DNA from: Brevundimonas sp. MF30-B
Lineage (GTDB): Bacteria > Pseudomonadota > Alphaproteobacteria > Caulobacterales > Caulobacteraceae
Assembly: GCF_004683885.1 (NCBI RefSeq)
Contig: NZ_CP038440.1
Span: 1,832,001-1,896,000 of the forward strand
Length of the DNA stretch: 64,000 nt
Direction: 5' to 3'
A program made the position numbers and the translations under genes. The notes under the pieces were generated by a model. It did not search any database and was not told where the DNA came from. It saw only the letters and a list, made by a program, of their open reading frames with translations. How positions within the stretch are numbered: the stretch's first letter is position 1; each line of letters opens with the position of its first letter. This document shows positions 22,326 to 33,670 of the stretch, piece after piece.

Positions 22326-23999
22326 CTACAGACGAAGAACGACCGTCTCGACGATCGGCCGACGCGACCAGACGCCTTGGCTGGCCTTCTTCAGGGTTCG
22401 GGCGACAGCCTGTTCGACCACCAGCTCGTCCTCCAGCGCCGCGCCCTTCAGACCGCGCACCGTCTGTTCGACGCGTTCGGCCAGGTCGTCGAGGATGTCG
22501 CCCAGTGGCTGGTCTTCGTCGCCCGGCAGGCCGATCGCCCGCACGTCAATGTCCGAGACGATCTTGCCGCGCTTGTCGAGGGCGAAGCTGACCACCAGGA
22601 CGCCGTTGGACGCCGCGTGGCGACGCTCGCGCAGGGCTGTGCCCGCCTCCTCCACCAGCATGCCGCCGTCCACGAACAGGCGGCCTGACGGCACCTCGTC
22701 GATGATGGCGGCGGGTCCGGGGGCCAGGCGCACCATGTCGCCGTTTCGCGGCGTTACGGTCTCGGGGACCTGCATGTCCTTGGCCAGCAAGGCGTGTTCG
22801 GCGATGTGGCGGCGCATGCCGTGGGTCGGCACGGCGATCCTGGGCCGGGCCCACTGATACATCTGACGCAATTCGTCGCGGCAGGGGTGGCCCGAGACGT
22901 GGATGCCCGGCGTGTCCTTCTCGGTGTGGATGCGCACGCCGCGCTCCGACAGCGTGTCCTGCAGCCGGCCGATCGACAGCTCGTTGCCCGGGATCACTCG
23001 CGACGAGAAGATGCAGTGGTCGCCGCGTCCCAGCTTGATGAAGGGGTGCGAGCCGTCGGCCACGCGCGACAGGGCTGCGCGCGCCTCGCCCTGGCTGCCG
23101 GTGCACAGATACAGGATCTGCTCGCCCGGCCAGATGCGCGCCTCGTCCTCGCTCAGGAAGGGCTTCACGTCCGACAGCATGCCGACCGACTTGGCCGCAG
23201 CCGTGATGCGGTGCATCGACCGCCCGGCCAGGGCCACGCGTCGTCCGGCCGCCTCGGCGGCGCGGATCACGCTGTCCATGCGGGCCACGTTGGAGGCGAA
23301 GCAACCGACCGCGATCCTACCAGTGAGGCCAGAGATCAGCTTCGCGAGCGCCTCTCTCACCTCGCCCTCGGAACCAGCGACGCCGTCGACGAAGACGTTG
23401 GTGGAATCGCACACCATGGCCAGCACGCCTTCGTCGCCCAGGCGCTGGATGGTCTCGATGTCGGTGCGCTCGCCTACGACGGGATCGTTGTCGATCTTCC
23501 AGTCGCCAGTGTGCAGCACCGTGCCCAGCGGCGTCTTGATCGCCAGGCCGTTGGGTTCGGCGATGGAGTGGGTGATCGTCACCATCTCGACTTGGAACGG
23601 GCCCAGGTCGATCGTCCCGCCCAGCGGAACCTCGTGCAGCGTCACCTGATCCAGCAGGCCGGCGTCGCGCAGCTTTTCGCGGATCAGATAGGCGGTGAAC
23701 GGCGTCGCATAGAGCGGGGCCTTGATGCGTGGCCACAGCCAGCCCAGGGCGCCGATGTGATCCTCGTGCGCGTGGGTCAGCACGATGCCGCGGATGTTCT
23801 CGCCCTCCAGATAGACCGGATCGGGCACGATCACGTCCACGCCAGGCGTCGAAGGGTCGCCGAAGGTCACGCCCACGTCGACCACGATCCACTCGCGGTC
23901 GTCCGCCGGGCCATAGCCGTAGGCGTTGAGATTCATGCCGATCTCGTTGGATCCGCCCAGCGGCAGGAAGACGAGTTCGTTGTCGTTGTTTTTGTTCAT
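22326..23999 (-). CDS. rnj: Ribonuclease J
   Basis: A 557-residue metallo-beta-lactamase/beta-CASP nuclease with 5'-3' exo- and endonuclease activity in RNA processing. It shows [12 protein letters not shown] near the start, the zinc motif [20 protein letters not shown], and beta-CASP motifs including [12 protein letters not shown] and [11 protein letters not shown]. The ATG at 23999 overlaps the coaX stop as ATGA; the open frame to 24143 is antisense of coaX. It is the last gene of the nuo-birA-coaX string. Confidence 0.95.
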   Translation of the reverse strand: MNKNNDNELVFLPLGGSNEIGMNLNAYGYGPADDREWIVVDVGVTFGDPSTPGVDVIVPDPVYLEGENIRGIVLTHAHEDHIGALGWLWPRIKAPLYATPFTAYLIREKLRDAGLLDQVTLHEVPLGGTIDLGPFQVEMVTITHSIAEPNGLAIKTPLGTVLHTGDWKIDNDPVVGERTDIETIQRLGDEGVLAMVCDSTNVFVDGVAGSEGEVREALAKLISGLTGRIAVGCFASNVARMDSVIRAAEAAGRRVALAGRSMHRITAAAKSVGMLSDVKPFLSEDEARIWPGEQILYLCTGSQGEARAALSRVADGSHPFIKLGRGDHCIFSSRVIPGNELSIGRLQDTLSERGVRIHTEKDTPGIHVSGHPCRDELRQMYQWARPRIAVPTHGMRRHIAEHALLAKDMQVPETVTPRNGDMVRLAPGPAAIIDEVPSGRLFVDGGMLVEEAGTALRERRHAASNGVLVVSFALDKRGKIVSDIDVRAIGLPGDEDQPLGDILDDLAERVEQTVRGLKGAALEDELVVEQAVARTLKKASQGVWSRRPIVETVVLRL

Positions 24000-24772
24000 G
24001 CGCCCATGTGGGTGTTGCGGCGCCAGATTTCGAGCAGGCCGCGGATGGTTAGGTCGGGATCGAAGTGATCTATGCTGTCGGTGGCGCCTTCGAACAGCGA
24101 GGCGACGCCGCCCGTGCCGATGACGGTCATGGGGTTTCCCCACTCGGTTTTGATGCGCGCGACCAGCCCTTCGATCAGCGAAATATAGCCCCAGAAGACG
24201 CCGGCTTGCATGTTGGACACGGTGTCCTTGCCGATGACACGCTCGGGCTTCTGGATGGCGATGCGCGGCAGCATGGCCGCCGCCTCGTGCAGCGCCTGAA
24301 GGCTCAGGTTGACGCCCGGCGCGATGACCCCGCCCTCGAAGGCGCCGTCGGCGGCGATGACGTCGAAGGTCGTCGCCGTGCCGCTGTCGATGACGATCAG
24401 GTCGCCCGGATATTTCAGATGCGCCCCGATGGCGTTGACCAGCCGGTCCGCGCCCGCCTCCGAGGGCTTCAGGATGCGCGCCTCCATGCCCAGCGTGGCG
24501 TTCTCGCCGATCACCAGGGGCTCGGCGCCCAGGTAGCGCCGCGACAGGTTGCGCAGGTTGAACATGGACTGCGGCACGACGCTGGAGATGATGCAGCCGT
24601 CCAGGGCCTTCAGATCCAGCCCGCGCATCGCCATCAGTTGAGACAGCCAGACGGCGTATTCATCGGCCGTGCGGCTGGACTCGGTCGCGGCGCGCCATTG
24701 GGCGACCCAGTCGGTCCCATCGTGCACCGCAAACAGCGTATTGGTGTTGCCCTGTTCGATCGCCAGCAGCAT
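23996..24772 (-). CDS. coaX: Type III pantothenate kinase
   Basis: A 258-residue ASKHA-fold kinase for the first step of CoA synthesis. It begins [19 protein letters not shown] (phosphate-loop region) and has [24 protein letters not shown] and [15 protein letters not shown], typical of CoaX. I prefer the ATG at 24772, which overlaps the birA stop as TGATG, over the GTG one codon upstream. It overlaps rnj by 4 bases. Confidence 0.94.
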   Translation of the reverse strand: MLLAIEQGNTNTLFAVHDGTDWVAQWRAATESSRTADEYAVWLSQLMAMRGLDLKALDGCIISSVVPQSMFNLRNLSRRYLGAEPLVIGENATLGMEARILKPSEAGADRLVNAIGAHLKYPGDLIVIDSGTATTFDVIAADGAFEGGVIAPGVNLSLQALHEAAAMLPRIAIQKPERVIGKDTVSNMQAGVFWGYISLIEGLVARIKTEWGNPMTVIGTGGVASLFEGATDSIDHFDPDLTIRGLLEIWRRNTHMGA

Positions 24773-25524
24773 CACGCGGCCTCCTCGCCAAAGAAGACAT
24801 CGCCGGCCGAAACGCGACGCAGCGTCCCGTCGGCCAGCCGAAGCCTCAGCGCCCCGTCGGCCTCGACCCCGTCAGCCTGGCCGGCGATCGTCTCGTGACC
24901 CAGGCTCGCGACGCACGGGCCGTCCAGCCCCCGCGCCCGGGCGCGCCAGGCGTCAAGGATTGGCTCGAACCCCAGACTCTCCCAGCGCTCGATCCACGTG
25001 GCGAAGGCCTGGCTCAGGACAGTCAGCGCGACGTCAGGCGACGGCGGCTGCGACACATCGGCCCTCAGGTGCTCGGCGATGCAGGTCGCCGGCCGTTCGA
25101 CGCCCTGCGGCGCCTGCGCCAGATTCACGCCGATCCCGACCGCTAGCCATACTCCGCGTTCGGCCTGACCGGATTCGATCAGCACGCCCGACACCTTGCG
25201 GCCGTCCAACAGCACGTCGTTGGGCCATTTGATCGAGACCAGGGCGGCGGGCGCAAAGGCGTCCAGCAGATCCAGGGTGGCGAGGGCCGCGATGAAGGTC
25301 ACCTGTGCGGCCTCGGCGGGCGGCTTCTGAGTCAGTTGCAGCAGGCTGGCCGTCAGATTGGCGCCGTCGCTCTCCCACGCGCGGCCGCGCCGCCCGCGCC
25401 CGGCGGTCTGACGCCGCGCGGCGATCCACAGCGGTCCGGTCTCGCCGGCCTCGGCCCGGCGTCGCGCCTCGGCGTTGGTGGAGTCGACCTCGTCGAGGAA
25501 CAGGACCGGGGCGGCGGTCGCCAC
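24772..25524 (-). CDS. birA: Biotin-[acetyl-CoA-carboxylase] ligase, monofunctional
   Basis: A 250-residue ligase that biotinylates AccB. The N-terminal motif [13 protein letters not shown], the adenylate-binding [11 protein letters not shown] and the catalytic [21 protein letters not shown] are clear. There is no N-terminal helix-turn-helix, so it is a ligase only and not the bifunctional repressor. A GTG start lies 4 bases after nuoN. Its substrate gene accB is in this window at 62501. Confidence 0.94.
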   Translation of the reverse strand: MATAAPVLFLDEVDSTNAEARRRAEAGETGPLWIAARRQTAGRGRRGRAWESDGANLTASLLQLTQKPPAEAAQVTFIAALATLDLLDAFAPAALVSIKWPNDVLLDGRKVSGVLIESGQAERGVWLAVGIGVNLAQAPQGVERPATCIAEHLRADVSQPPSPDVALTVLSQAFATWIERWESLGFEPILDAWRARARGLDGPCVASLGHETIAGQADGVEADGALRLRLADGTLRRVSAGDVFFGEEAA

Positions 25525-25528
25525 CGTC

Positions 25529-26971
25529 CTACGCGCCTCCGAAGCCGCTCGCGGCCGCCCGCGTCAGGGGCTCGAGCCAGATCAGACCCACGATCACCAG
25601 CGGGAAGGAGAAGGCGGCCGTCGCAAACGCCACCGTCTTCGCCTCCACCGGCGCGGCGTCGGTCTTGACCTCGTCCACGGGGGGATCGAACCACATCAGC
25701 TTGATGATGCGCAGATAGTAGAAGGCCGCCACGACCGAGGCCACCAGACCGGCGGCGCCGGCCATCCAGTAGCCCGCGTCGGCCGCTGCGCCGAAGACGT
25801 AGTATTTGGCCCAGAAGCCGGCGAAAGGCGGCATGCCCAGCACCGACAGCGACAGCACCGTGAGCGCAATGGCCGTCACCGGGCGGTCCTTCTTCAGGCC
25901 GGCCAGGTCGGCGATGTTTCGGATCGGCCGGCCGCGCTTGGACAGCGACAACAGGATGGCGAAGAAGCCCAGCTGGTCGATGACGTACAGCGTCATGAAC
26001 ATCAGCATGGCCTGCAGGCCCAGCTGCGTGCCCGCGGCGATGCCCAGCAGGGCGTAGCCGATGTTGGCGATCGACGAATAGGCCAGCAGGCGCTGGATGT
26101 TCTTCTGCGCCAGGCCGCCGAAGGCGCCGACGGCGAAGCTGATCAGCGAGATGAGAATGATCACCTGCGCCCACTGGTCGTGCGAGCCGGCGAAGCCGTC
26201 GATCAGCACGCGCGCGATCAGGACCATGGCCGCCATCTTGGGCGCGGTGGCGAACAGGGCCACGACCGGCGTCGGCGCGCCTTCATAGACGTCCGGCGTC
26301 CACATGTGGAACGGCGCGGCCGAGACCTTGAACGCCAGGCCGCAGATCAGGAAGACCAGACCGAAGATCAGGCCCGGACCGGGGTTGGCGGCGGCGTAGG
26401 CCGCGATCTCGTCGAAACGCATCGAGCCGGTGAAGCCGTAGACCAGGCTCGCGCCGTACAGCAACAGCCCCGACGACAGCGCGCCCAGCACGAAGTACTT
26501 CAGGCCCGCTTCCGACGCCTTCAGGTCGTCGCGGTGATAGGCGGCCAGCACATAAAGGGCCAGCGAATGCAGCTCGATGCCGACATAGAGCGAGATCAGG
26601 TCACCCGACGACGCCATCATCGACATGCCGACCGAGGCCAGCACGATCAGGATCGGATACTCGAACTTGGCGATCCGTTCGCGGTGCATCCAGCCGTCGC
26701 CCAGCACGATAGCGACGGCCGCGCTCAGGAAGATCACCACCTTGGCGAACACCGCCAGCGGATCGGCCACGAAGGCGCCGTTGAAGGCCGCGCCCAGCGG
26801 GCCGGTGGCGGCGATCACGGCGGCGGCGATCAGGAGCAGGATCGACGCGCCCGAGATCAGGCGCGCGGACTTCTCGCCGGAGAAGGCGCCGACCATCAGC
26901 AGCACCAGGGCCCCGACGGCCAGGGTGATCTCGGAAGCGGCGAGGTGAAGGGCTTGGGACAGGTCAGGCAT
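25529..26971 (-). CDS. nuoN: NADH-quinone oxidoreductase subunit N
   Basis: A 480-residue, 14-helix antiporter-like subunit of the Complex I proton-pumping arm. It shows the conserved SLISLYVGIELHSLALYVL Glu helix, the central Lys helix in AFKVSAAPFHMWTPDVYEGA, and KNIQRLLAYSSIANIGYAL. It ends the nuo operon, 4 bases before birA and 7 after nuoM. Confidence 0.96.
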   Translation of the reverse strand: MPDLSQALHLAASEITLAVGALVLLMVGAFSGEKSARLISGASILLLIAAAVIAATGPLGAAFNGAFVADPLAVFAKVVIFLSAAVAIVLGDGWMHRERIAKFEYPILIVLASVGMSMMASSGDLISLYVGIELHSLALYVLAAYHRDDLKASEAGLKYFVLGALSSGLLLYGASLVYGFTGSMRFDEIAAYAAANPGPGLIFGLVFLICGLAFKVSAAPFHMWTPDVYEGAPTPVVALFATAPKMAAMVLIARVLIDGFAGSHDQWAQVIILISLISFAVGAFGGLAQKNIQRLLAYSSIANIGYALLGIAAGTQLGLQAMLMFMTLYVIDQLGFFAILLSLSKRGRPIRNIADLAGLKKDRPVTAIALTVLSLSVLGMPPFAGFWAKYYVFGAAADAGYWMAGAAGLVASVVAAFYYLRIIKLMWFDPPVDEVKTDAAPVEAKTVAFATAAFSFPLVIVGLIWLEPLTRAAASGFGGA

Positions 26972-26978
26972 CAGTCTC

Positions 26979-28457
26979 TCACCCGCCGATCGCGGCGCGA
27001 TAGGCGCTGGTCAGGGCCTCGACGGCGGGCCCGGTGTAGTCGAGGACGGCGGCCGGATAGACGCCCAGCCAGATCGTCCCGATGATCAGAGGCACGAAGG
27101 TCAACAGTTCGCGCTTGTCGATGTCGGTGATGGTCTTCATCGCCGGATTGGTGATCTCGCCGAACATGACGTTGCGGTACAGCGTCAGGGCGTAGACCGC
27201 CGAGAAAATCACGCCCGACGCGGCGCCCAGCGCCGTCCAGGTCGAGACCTCATAGACCGCCGTCATCGTCAGGATCTCGCCGATGAAACCCGAGGTGCCG
27301 GGCAGACCGACGTTGGCCATGGTGAACATCAGGAAGATGGCGGCATACCACGGCATCCGGCTGGTCAGACCGCCGTACTGGGCGATCTCGCGGGTGTGCA
27401 TCCGGTCATAGACCACGCCGACGCACAGGAAGAGCGCGCCCGAGATCAGACCGTGGCTGATCATCTGGAACACCGCGCCCTGCACGCCCTGCTCGTTGCC
27501 GGCGAAGATGCCCATGGTGACGAAGCCCATGTGCGCGACCGACGAATAGGCGATCAGCTTCTTCATGTCGGTCTGCCGGAAGGCGACCAGCGAGGTGTAG
27601 ACGATGGCGATCACCGACAGGGTGAAGACCAGGGGCGCGAACATCTGCGACGCCAGCGGGAACATCGGCAGGTTGAACAGGATGAAGCCGTAGCCGCCCA
27701 GCTTCAGCAGGATGCCGGCCAGGATGACCGATCCCGCCGTCGGGGCCTGAACGTGGGCGTCGGGCAGCCAGGTATGCACCGGCCACATCGGCATCTTCAC
27801 CGCGAACGAGGCGAAGAAGGCCAGCCACAGCAGCGTCTGAGCCTGGGGCGAGAAGGCGTATTCCTTCAGCGCCGGAATGCTGGTGGTGCCGGCCGTATTG
27901 GCCATCCACAGCATGGCCAGCAGCATCAGCACCGACCCCAGCAGGGTGTAGAGGAAGAACTTGTAGGCCGCGTAGATCCGGTTGGCCCCGCCCCAGATGC
28001 CGATGATCAGGAACATCGGCACCAGGGTGCCTTCGAAGAAGATGTAGAACAGGAACAGGTCCAGCGCCGTGAAGACGCCGATGACCAGCGTCTCCAGCAC
28101 CAGGAAGCAGATCATATATTCGACCACGCGGTCGGTGATCGTCTTCCAGCTGGCAATGATGCACAGCGGCATCAGGAAGGCTGTCAGCAGCACGAACAGG
28201 ATCGAGATGCCGTCCACGCCCAGGTGATACTGGGCGCTGGCGAACCAGACGTAGCGTTCGACGAACTGATAGGCCGGGTTCGACGGATCGAAGCTGGCGA
28301 CCAGCAGGACCGATACGGCCAGCACGACCAGGGTCGTGCCCAGAGCGATCCAGCGCGCCGCCGGCGCGGCGTCGCCCTTGCCCAGCAGCCGCGCGGCCAG
28401 AATGGCGGCGGCGCCCAGCAGCGGCAGGAAGGTGACGAGGCTCAGGATGTGAGGCAC
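26979..28457 (-). CDS. nuoM: NADH-quinone oxidoreductase subunit M
   Basis: A 492-residue antiporter-like pump subunit of Complex I. Signature stretches include [37 protein letters not shown] and [20 protein letters not shown], with the conserved Lys/Glu residues of the proton path. A GTG start ([10 protein letters not shown]) lies 4 bases after the nuoL stop. Length is standard. Confidence 0.96.
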   Translation of the reverse strand: MPHILSLVTFLPLLGAAAILAARLLGKGDAAPAARWIALGTTLVVLAVSVLLVASFDPSNPAYQFVERYVWFASAQYHLGVDGISILFVLLTAFLMPLCIIASWKTITDRVVEYMICFLVLETLVIGVFTALDLFLFYIFFEGTLVPMFLIIGIWGGANRIYAAYKFFLYTLLGSVLMLLAMLWMANTAGTTSIPALKEYAFSPQAQTLLWLAFFASFAVKMPMWPVHTWLPDAHVQAPTAGSVILAGILLKLGGYGFILFNLPMFPLASQMFAPLVFTLSVIAIVYTSLVAFRQTDMKKLIAYSSVAHMGFVTMGIFAGNEQGVQGAVFQMISHGLISGALFLCVGVVYDRMHTREIAQYGGLTSRMPWYAAIFLMFTMANVGLPGTSGFIGEILTMTAVYEVSTWTALGAASGVIFSAVYALTLYRNVMFGEITNPAMKTITDIDKRELLTFVPLIIGTIWLGVYPAAVLDYTGPAVEALTSAYRAAIGG

Positions 28458-28461
28458 GGGA

Positions 28462-30585
28462 TCAGGCTCCCCACGTCGCGATGGCGAAGGCGAGCAGACC
28501 CGCCACCCCCAGCAGCATCACGAAGGCGTAGTGATAGACGTAGCCGGACTGCAGCTTGGCCAGTCGTCCAGCGGATTTCAGCGAGGCCCAGGCGGCGCCG
28601 TTCGGCCCCAGCCCGTCGATGATCTTCACGTCGCCGACCTTCCAGAACAGGTCGCCGATCTTCTTGGTCCCGCGCACGAAGACGAAGTCGTACAGCTCGT
28701 CGAAATACCACTTGTTGTAGAGGAAGGCGTAGATCGCCCCTCCCCGCTCGGCCATCCGGCGGCCCATGCCTTCGCGCAGGACATAGATCCACAGCGCCGT
28801 CAGCGTGCCCGCCAGCGTCATGACCAGCGGCGCCCACAGCACCCAGACCGGTACATAGTGGCTGTCGTGCAGCACGTGGTTGGCTTCCGAGGTGAAGATC
28901 GCCCCGCGCCAGAACTCGGCTTCGTGGTGGCCGACGAAGCTGTCGTAGAAGACGAAGCCCGCCGCGATCGCGCCGACCGACAGCAGCAGCAGCGGGATCA
29001 GCATGACCCACGGGCTCTCGTGCGGCTTCAGCGGGCCGTGGTGGTGATGGTCGTCGTGCTCAGCGTGGGCGTGGCCCGCCACCGGCGCGTCGTGGGCCGG
29101 ATGGGCGCCGTCGGCCAGGGGCTCGTCGTGCGTCTCCAGCTGGGCCGGCTGATGCGCGTGGGCGTCCGCGTCATGGATCGGATGCTCGTCCTCCTTCCAC
29201 ACCGGCTTGTTGTGGAAGGTCATGAAGATCAGGCGCCACGAATAGTAGGCCGTAAGCGCCGCGGCGAAGAGGCCGATGAAGAAGGCGAACAGGCCCACCG
29301 GGCTATAGCCGGCCGAAGCGAAGGCGCTCTCCAGGATCGAGTCCTTGGAATAGAAGCCGGCGAAGCCCCACTTCAGCTGCGGAATGCCCAGACCGGTGAT
29401 GGCGATCGTGCCGATCATCATGACCGCATAGGTCACGGGCAGCAGCTTCCATAGTCCGCCCATCTTCCGCATGTCCTGCTCGTGGTGCATGCCATGGATC
29501 ACCGAGCCGGCGCCCAGGAACAGCAGGGCCTTGAAGAAGGCGTGGGTGAACAGGTGGAACATGGCGGCCTGATAGGCGCCGACGCCCGCCGCGAAGAACA
29601 TGTAGCCCAGCTGCGAACAGGTCGAATAGGCGATGACCCGCTTGATGTCGTTCTGGGTCAGGCCGACCGTGGCGGCGAACAGGGCCGTGATGGCGCCGAT
29701 GATGGCGATGATCTGGCTGGCGACAGGGGCGTATTCGTAGATCGGGCTCAGCAGGCAGACCATGTAGACGCCGGCCGTCACCATGGTTGCGGCGTGGATC
29801 AGGGCCGACACCGGGGTCGGGCCTTCCATGGCGTCGGGCAGCCAGGTGTGCAGGAAGAACTGCGCCGACTTGCCCATGGCGCCGATGAACAGCAGGAAGC
29901 CGGCCAGATCCAGGGCCGACCAGGTGTGGCCCAGGAAGGTCCAGCCCGTGCCCGCGCGCTCGGCGATCAGCGGGAACAGCTCGGCGAAGTCGATCGTGCC
30001 GAACATCCAGAAGATGGTGATGATGCCGAGCGCGAAGCCGAAGTCGCCGACCCGGTTGACCACGAAGGCCTTGATGGCCGCGGCCGACGCCGTGGGCTTC
30101 TTGTACCAGAAGCCGATCAGCAGATAGGACGCCAGGCCCACGCCTTCCCAGCCGAAGAACAGCTGCATGAAGTCGGCGGCCGTGACGAGCGCCAGCATGG
30201 CGAAGGTGAACAGCGACAGATAGGCGAAGAAGCGCGGCTTGGAGTCGTCCTCCGCCATATAGCCCCAGCTGTACAGGTGCACGAGCGAGGACACGCTGGT
30301 CACCACGATCAGCATCACCGCGGACAGGGCGTCGATGCGGATCGACCAGGTCGACTGGAAGTCGCCGACGTTGATGAACGGCAGCAGGCGCAGGGTGAAG
30401 GCTTCCAGCCCGCCCCAGGTCCACTGAATGAACACGAACCACGACACGGCGCAGGCGAAGAACAACAGGCCCGTGGTCACGGCCTGCGAGGCGACGTTGC
30501 CGATGCGGCGGCCGAAGAAGCCGGCGACCATCGCGCCCAGCAGGGGCGCGAAGACTCCGAGGGTGACGAGAAGCTGGATGGTCAC
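28462..30585 (-). CDS. nuoL: NADH-quinone oxidoreductase subunit L with His-rich loop
   Basis: A 707-residue antiporter-like subunit that also carries the long lateral helix of Complex I. It shows [39 protein letters not shown] and [18 protein letters not shown]. About residues 460-525 (29005-29205) form a hydrophilic loop with around 15 histidines, for example [19 protein letters not shown]; this insertion makes the protein longer than the 610-650 residues of many homologues. It has a GTG start and follows nuoK by 2 bases. Confidence 0.96.
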   Translation of the reverse strand: MTIQLLVTLGVFAPLLGAMVAGFFGRRIGNVASQAVTTGLLFFACAVSWFVFIQWTWGGLEAFTLRLLPFINVGDFQSTWSIRIDALSAVMLIVVTSVSSLVHLYSWGYMAEDDSKPRFFAYLSLFTFAMLALVTAADFMQLFFGWEGVGLASYLLIGFWYKKPTASAAAIKAFVVNRVGDFGFALGIITIFWMFGTIDFAELFPLIAERAGTGWTFLGHTWSALDLAGFLLFIGAMGKSAQFFLHTWLPDAMEGPTPVSALIHAATMVTAGVYMVCLLSPIYEYAPVASQIIAIIGAITALFAATVGLTQNDIKRVIAYSTCSQLGYMFFAAGVGAYQAAMFHLFTHAFFKALLFLGAGSVIHGMHHEQDMRKMGGLWKLLPVTYAVMMIGTIAITGLGIPQLKWGFAGFYSKDSILESAFASAGYSPVGLFAFFIGLFAAALTAYYSWRLIFMTFHNKPVWKEDEHPIHDADAHAHQPAQLETHDEPLADGAHPAHDAPVAGHAHAEHDDHHHHGPLKPHESPWVMLIPLLLLSVGAIAAGFVFYDSFVGHHEAEFWRGAIFTSEANHVLHDSHYVPVWVLWAPLVMTLAGTLTALWIYVLREGMGRRMAERGGAIYAFLYNKWYFDELYDFVFVRGTKKIGDLFWKVGDVKIIDGLGPNGAAWASLKSAGRLAKLQSGYVYHYAFVMLLGVAGLLAFAIATWGA

Positions 30586-30587
30586 GA

Positions 30588-30896
30588 TCAGCCCTTCATC
30601 ACCGAGGCGTCGTCCACGGCGATGTCGCCGCGGTTACGGAAGAAGGTCACCAGGATCGCCAGGCCGACGGCGGCCTCGGCCGCGGCGACGGTCAGCACGA
30701 ACATGGCCATGATCTGCCCGGCGATGTCGTTCAGATAGGCCGAGAAGGCGACGAAGTTGATGTTCACCGACAGCAGGATCAGCTCGACCGACATCAGGAT
30801 GATGATGACGTTCTTGCGGTTCGCGAAGATGCCGAACACGCCGATGGTGAACAGGATGGCGGCGACCGCCAGATAGTGGGGCAGACCGATGTCCAT
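30588..30896 (-). CDS. nuoK: NADH-quinone oxidoreductase subunit K
   Basis: A 102-residue, three-helix membrane subunit. It carries the two conserved membrane glutamates, in [18 protein letters not shown] and [20 protein letters not shown]. The ATG overlaps the nuoJ stop as TAATG. Confidence 0.96.
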   Translation of the reverse strand: MDIGLPHYLAVAAILFTIGVFGIFANRKNVIIILMSVELILLSVNINFVAFSAYLNDIAGQIMAMFVLTVAAAEAAVGLAILVTFFRNRGDIAVDDASVMKG

Positions 30897-31522
30897 TACA
30901 GAAGCTCCTCAGGGCTGACGCCCTGGCCGGTCTGGGCCGATTTGACTTCGACGGCGGTGCGACGGTCGCGGTTGACCTGGGCCGACGGGTCCTGGCGACG
31001 GATGTGCGGCTTGTGCCGCAGCGTCAGGGTGATGGCGCCGATCATGGCGATCAGCAGCACGATCCCGGCGGCCTGGAAGAAGTAGACGTAGTCCGTATAG
31101 AGCACCCGCCCGATGGCGTGGACGTTGGTCAGCTCGGCATTGGGCGCGGCCAGCTCGGTGATGCCGCGCGCCGCGCCGCCCTGCACCACGGCCATCGAGA
31201 TCACGATCATCTCGATCAGCAGGACGGCCGCCACGATGGCGCCGATCGGCAGATAGCGGGCCCAGCCTTCGCGCAGACGCACGAAGTCCACGTCCAGCAT
31301 CATGACGACAAACAGGAACAGCACCGCAACGGCGCCGACGTAGACGACCACCAGCAGCATCGCCAGGAACTCCGCGCCCAGCAGCACGAACAGCCCCGCC
31401 GACGAAAAGAAGGCCAGGATCAGCCACAGCACCGAGTGCACGGGGTTGCGCGCGGTCACGACCAGCAAGGCCGAAACCACGGCCACGGCCGCCAGCAGAT
31501 AGAACGCTATGCCTTGCAGCAT
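30896..31522 (-). CDS. nuoJ: NADH-quinone oxidoreductase subunit J
   Basis: A 208-residue, five-helix membrane subunit. The signature [20 protein letters not shown] (with the pi-bulge helix) is clear. The C-terminal tail after residue 165 is hydrophilic. I choose the ATG at 31522 ([20 protein letters not shown]); the open frame to 31573 adds non-hydrophobic residues. It is separated from nuoI by 98 bases, the widest gap in the operon. Confidence 0.95.
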   Translation of the reverse strand: MLQGIAFYLLAAVAVVSALLVVTARNPVHSVLWLILAFFSSAGLFVLLGAEFLAMLLVVVYVGAVAVLFLFVVMMLDVDFVRLREGWARYLPIGAIVAAVLLIEMIVISMAVVQGGAARGITELAAPNAELTNVHAIGRVLYTDYVYFFQAAGIVLLIAMIGAITLTLRHKPHIRRQDPSAQVNRDRRTAVEVKSAQTGQGVSPEELL

Positions 31523-31620
31523 TGCCGGGACGTCGCCCCCTTTGAAAACCTGGCCCGGCCGAAGCCTGACCATCCTGACTCGCGCCCCCTTCGGGGACGC
31601 CTGCGGAATCGGCGCTCCGT
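31523..31620 (-). other. 98-base nuoI-nuoJ spacer with hairpin
   Basis: This is the only real gap inside the nuo operon. A small GC hairpin at 31582-31600 (a three-pair base, one mismatch, then four C:G pairs, loop ttc) lies in it. There is no T run, so it looks like a processing or stabilising structure rather than a terminator. No reading frame with a ribosome site is visible. Confidence 0.4.
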
Positions 31621-32112
31621 TTAGCGATACGGAGCGTCGAGTTCCAGATTCTTCGCGATCACCCGCTCCCAGCGGTCGCCATTGTCCAGCAGGCGCTGCT
31701 TGTCATAGAGCAGCTCCTCGCGGGTCTCGACGGCGAACTCCGAGTTCGGGCCCTCCACGATGGCGTCCACCGGGCAGGCCTCCTGGCACAGGCCGCAGTA
31801 GATGCATTTGACCATGTCGATGTCGTAGCGCGTGGTGCGGCGGCTGCCGTCGACGCGCGGTTCGGCCTCGATGGTGATGGCCTGCGCCGGGCAGATGGCC
31901 TCGCACAGCTTGCAGGCGATGCAGCGCTCTTCGCCGTTCGCATAGCGGCGCAGGGCATGCTCGCCCCGGAAACGCGGCGACTGCGGATTGCGCTCGAACG
32001 GATAGTTCACGGTCGCCTTGGGGCGCGCCATGTACTTCAGCGACAGACCGATGGCGCCGATGACGTCCAGCATCATCGCGCCCTTGGTCGCCTGGACGAT
32101 ACGGGTGAACAT
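31621..32112 (-). CDS. nuoI: NADH-quinone oxidoreductase subunit I
   Basis: A 163-residue peripheral-arm subunit with two [4Fe-4S] clusters (N6a, N6b). The two ferredoxin motifs are [12 protein letters not shown] and [12 protein letters not shown]. The ATG at 32112 overlaps the stop of the preceding lipoprotein gene as TGATG; a GTG one codon earlier is the alternative. Confidence 0.96.
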   Translation of the reverse strand: MFTRIVQATKGAMMLDVIGAIGLSLKYMARPKATVNYPFERNPQSPRFRGEHALRRYANGEERCIACKLCEAICPAQAITIEAEPRVDGSRRTTRYDIDMVKCIYCGLCQEACPVDAIVEGPNSEFAVETREELLYDKQRLLDNGDRWERVIAKNLELDAPYR

Positions 32113-32312
32113 CACGCGGTTTCCTCAGCCGGGGGAGCGGCGGTCGGGGTTGAAGTCTGGGCCGGAGCCTTTTTGGCCTGCTCGTCGCGCCACTGGCGTT
32201 CGATGCGGTCCTGGCGCTGCTGCCACTGATAGCCCGACGCCGGCGGCGCCTCGTAGGGCGCGCACGCCGCCACGGGCGCGGTCAGCATCAGGCCGATGAA
32301 AAGACCTCGCAT
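32112..32312 (-). CDS. Small lipoprotein inside the nuo operon (nuoH/nuoI gap)
   Basis: I do not recognise this 66-residue protein. It starts [17 protein letters not shown], a short signal with a VAAC lipobox, then a Gln/Arg-rich stretch ([20 protein letters not shown]) and a Pro/Ala/Thr tail. It overlaps nuoH upstream and nuoI downstream as TGATG on both sides, so it must be translated with the complex. A lipid-anchored periplasmic or inner-membrane accessory to Complex I assembly is possible but unproven. Confidence 0.75.
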   Translation of the reverse strand: MRGLFIGLMLTAPVAACAPYEAPPASGYQWQQRQDRIERQWRDEQAKKAPAQTSTPTAAPPAEETA

Positions 32313-33376
32313 CACGCCCCCACCGCGAACACGCGCCAGGCCGAGACGATGACCACGGCCACCAGCGACGACGGCAGGAAGATCTTCCAGCCCAGGCGCA
32401 TCAGCTGGTCATAGCGATAGCGCGGCACGAAGGCCTTCACCATGGCGATCATGATGAACCAGAAGATGATCTTGCCCATGAAGACGGCGAGATAGAACAG
32501 GTTGGCCAGGAAGGTCGGCCAGCTGTCCAGGAAGCCGGTCGGGAAGCCCGGGTGCCAGCCGCCGAAGAACAGCAGGCTGATCATGGCGCACATGAAGACG
32601 ATGTTGGCGTACTCGCCGATCATGAACAGCAGGTAGGGCGTCGAGCTGTACTCGACCTGATAGCCGGCCACGAGCTCGGACTCGGCCTCGGGCAGGTCGA
32701 ACGGCGGGCGGTTGGTCTCGGCGAGGGCCGAGATGAAGAAGACGATCGCCATCGGGAACATGACGATGATGGTGGGCCAGGTCGCGGCGCCGCCGCCGAA
32801 GGCGAACCAGTTCCAGATCCAGCCCTGCTGCTGCGTCACGATGGCGGTCAGGTTCATCGTCCCGGCCAGCAGGATGACGTTGATGATCACCAGGCCGATC
32901 GAGACCTCGTAGGACACCATCTGCGCCGCAGAACGCAGTGAGCCCAGGAACGGGTACTTCGAGTTCGAAGCCCAGCCGCCCATGATGATGCCGTACACGC
33001 CCAGCGAGCTGATCGCGAAGATGTACAGGATGCCGACGTTCAGGTCCGAGATGACCCAGCCCGGCGCGAACGGGATCACCGCCCAGGCAATGAAGGCCAG
33101 GATGAAGGTGATCAGCGGCGCCAGGATGAACACCACCTTGTCCGCGCCGGCGGGGATGATGATCTCCTTCAGCACGAACTTGAAGAAGTCGGCGAAGGAC
33201 TGCAGCAGGCCGAACGGGCCGACCACATTGGGGCCTTTGCGCATCTGCACGCCCGCCCAGATCTTGCGGTCGGCCAGCAGCAGGAAGGCCAGCGAGATCA
33301 GGATGCCGACGGTGACGAGCAGGATTCCGCCGATGGTGGCGAGCGTCCAGCCGACAGGGGTGGTCCAGAAATCCAT
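32312..33376 (-). CDS. nuoH: NADH-quinone oxidoreductase subunit H
   Basis: A 354-residue, eight-helix subunit that forms the quinone chamber entrance. It shows [21 protein letters not shown], the loop with [20 protein letters not shown] and [20 protein letters not shown]. The start is the ATG at 33376, overlapping the stop of the preceding small gene as TGATG; the frame upstream is its antisense-like extension. Confidence 0.96.
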   Translation of the reverse strand: MDFWTTPVGWTLATIGGILLVTVGILISLAFLLLADRKIWAGVQMRKGPNVVGPFGLLQSFADFFKFVLKEIIIPAGADKVVFILAPLITFILAFIAWAVIPFAPGWVISDLNVGILYIFAISSLGVYGIIMGGWASNSKYPFLGSLRSAAQMVSYEVSIGLVIINVILLAGTMNLTAIVTQQQGWIWNWFAFGGGAATWPTIIVMFPMAIVFFISALAETNRPPFDLPEAESELVAGYQVEYSSTPYLLFMIGEYANIVFMCAMISLLFFGGWHPGFPTGFLDSWPTFLANLFYLAVFMGKIIFWFIMIAMVKAFVPRYRYDQLMRLGWKIFLPSSLVAVVIVSAWRVFAVGA

Positions 33377-33666
33377 CAGACGGCCTCGATCGCGCGCAGG
33401 ATCAGGAAAATGAACAGCAGGATGCACGCTGTCTCGACGATGAAGGCGATCCGGATGATCCACACGGAACGATGCACGCCGAGATCATGGAGTTGCTGCT
33501 CGCCCCCGAACAGCGCGGCATTCAGGCGCTTGGAGTCGGCGGGATCATCAGCCTTGATGCCCATTGTCTTGGCCAAGGCGACGAACTGCATCGTCATGAC
33601 AACTCCGAGAACGCAGGCGATGGCGACCGGTGCATAGAGATAGATAGGAAAACCGCCCAGCGTCAT
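33376..33666 (-). CDS. Small two-helix membrane protein inside the nuo operon (nuoG/nuoH gap)
   Basis: A 96-residue protein of no family I recognise. Helices lie at about residues 8-32 ([20 protein letters not shown]) and 70-93 ([20 protein letters not shown]), joined by a charged loop with [20 protein letters not shown]. It begins 4 bases after the nuoG stop and overlaps nuoH. Tight packing argues for a role tied to Complex I, such as assembly, but nothing in the sequence shows a redox or proton-path residue. Confidence 0.8.
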   Translation of the reverse strand: MTLGGFPIYLYAPVAIACVLGVVMTMQFVALAKTMGIKADDPADSKRLNAALFGGEQQLHDLGVHRSVWIIRIAFIVETACILLFIFLILRAIEAV

Positions 33667-33670
33667 CGCC

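Noticed and set aside
27396..28622. A 408-codon plus-strand frame
   Set aside because: Antisense of nuoM, dominated by His/Asp/Gln/Arg; similar shadow frames lie opposite nuoL, nuoN and dnaE.
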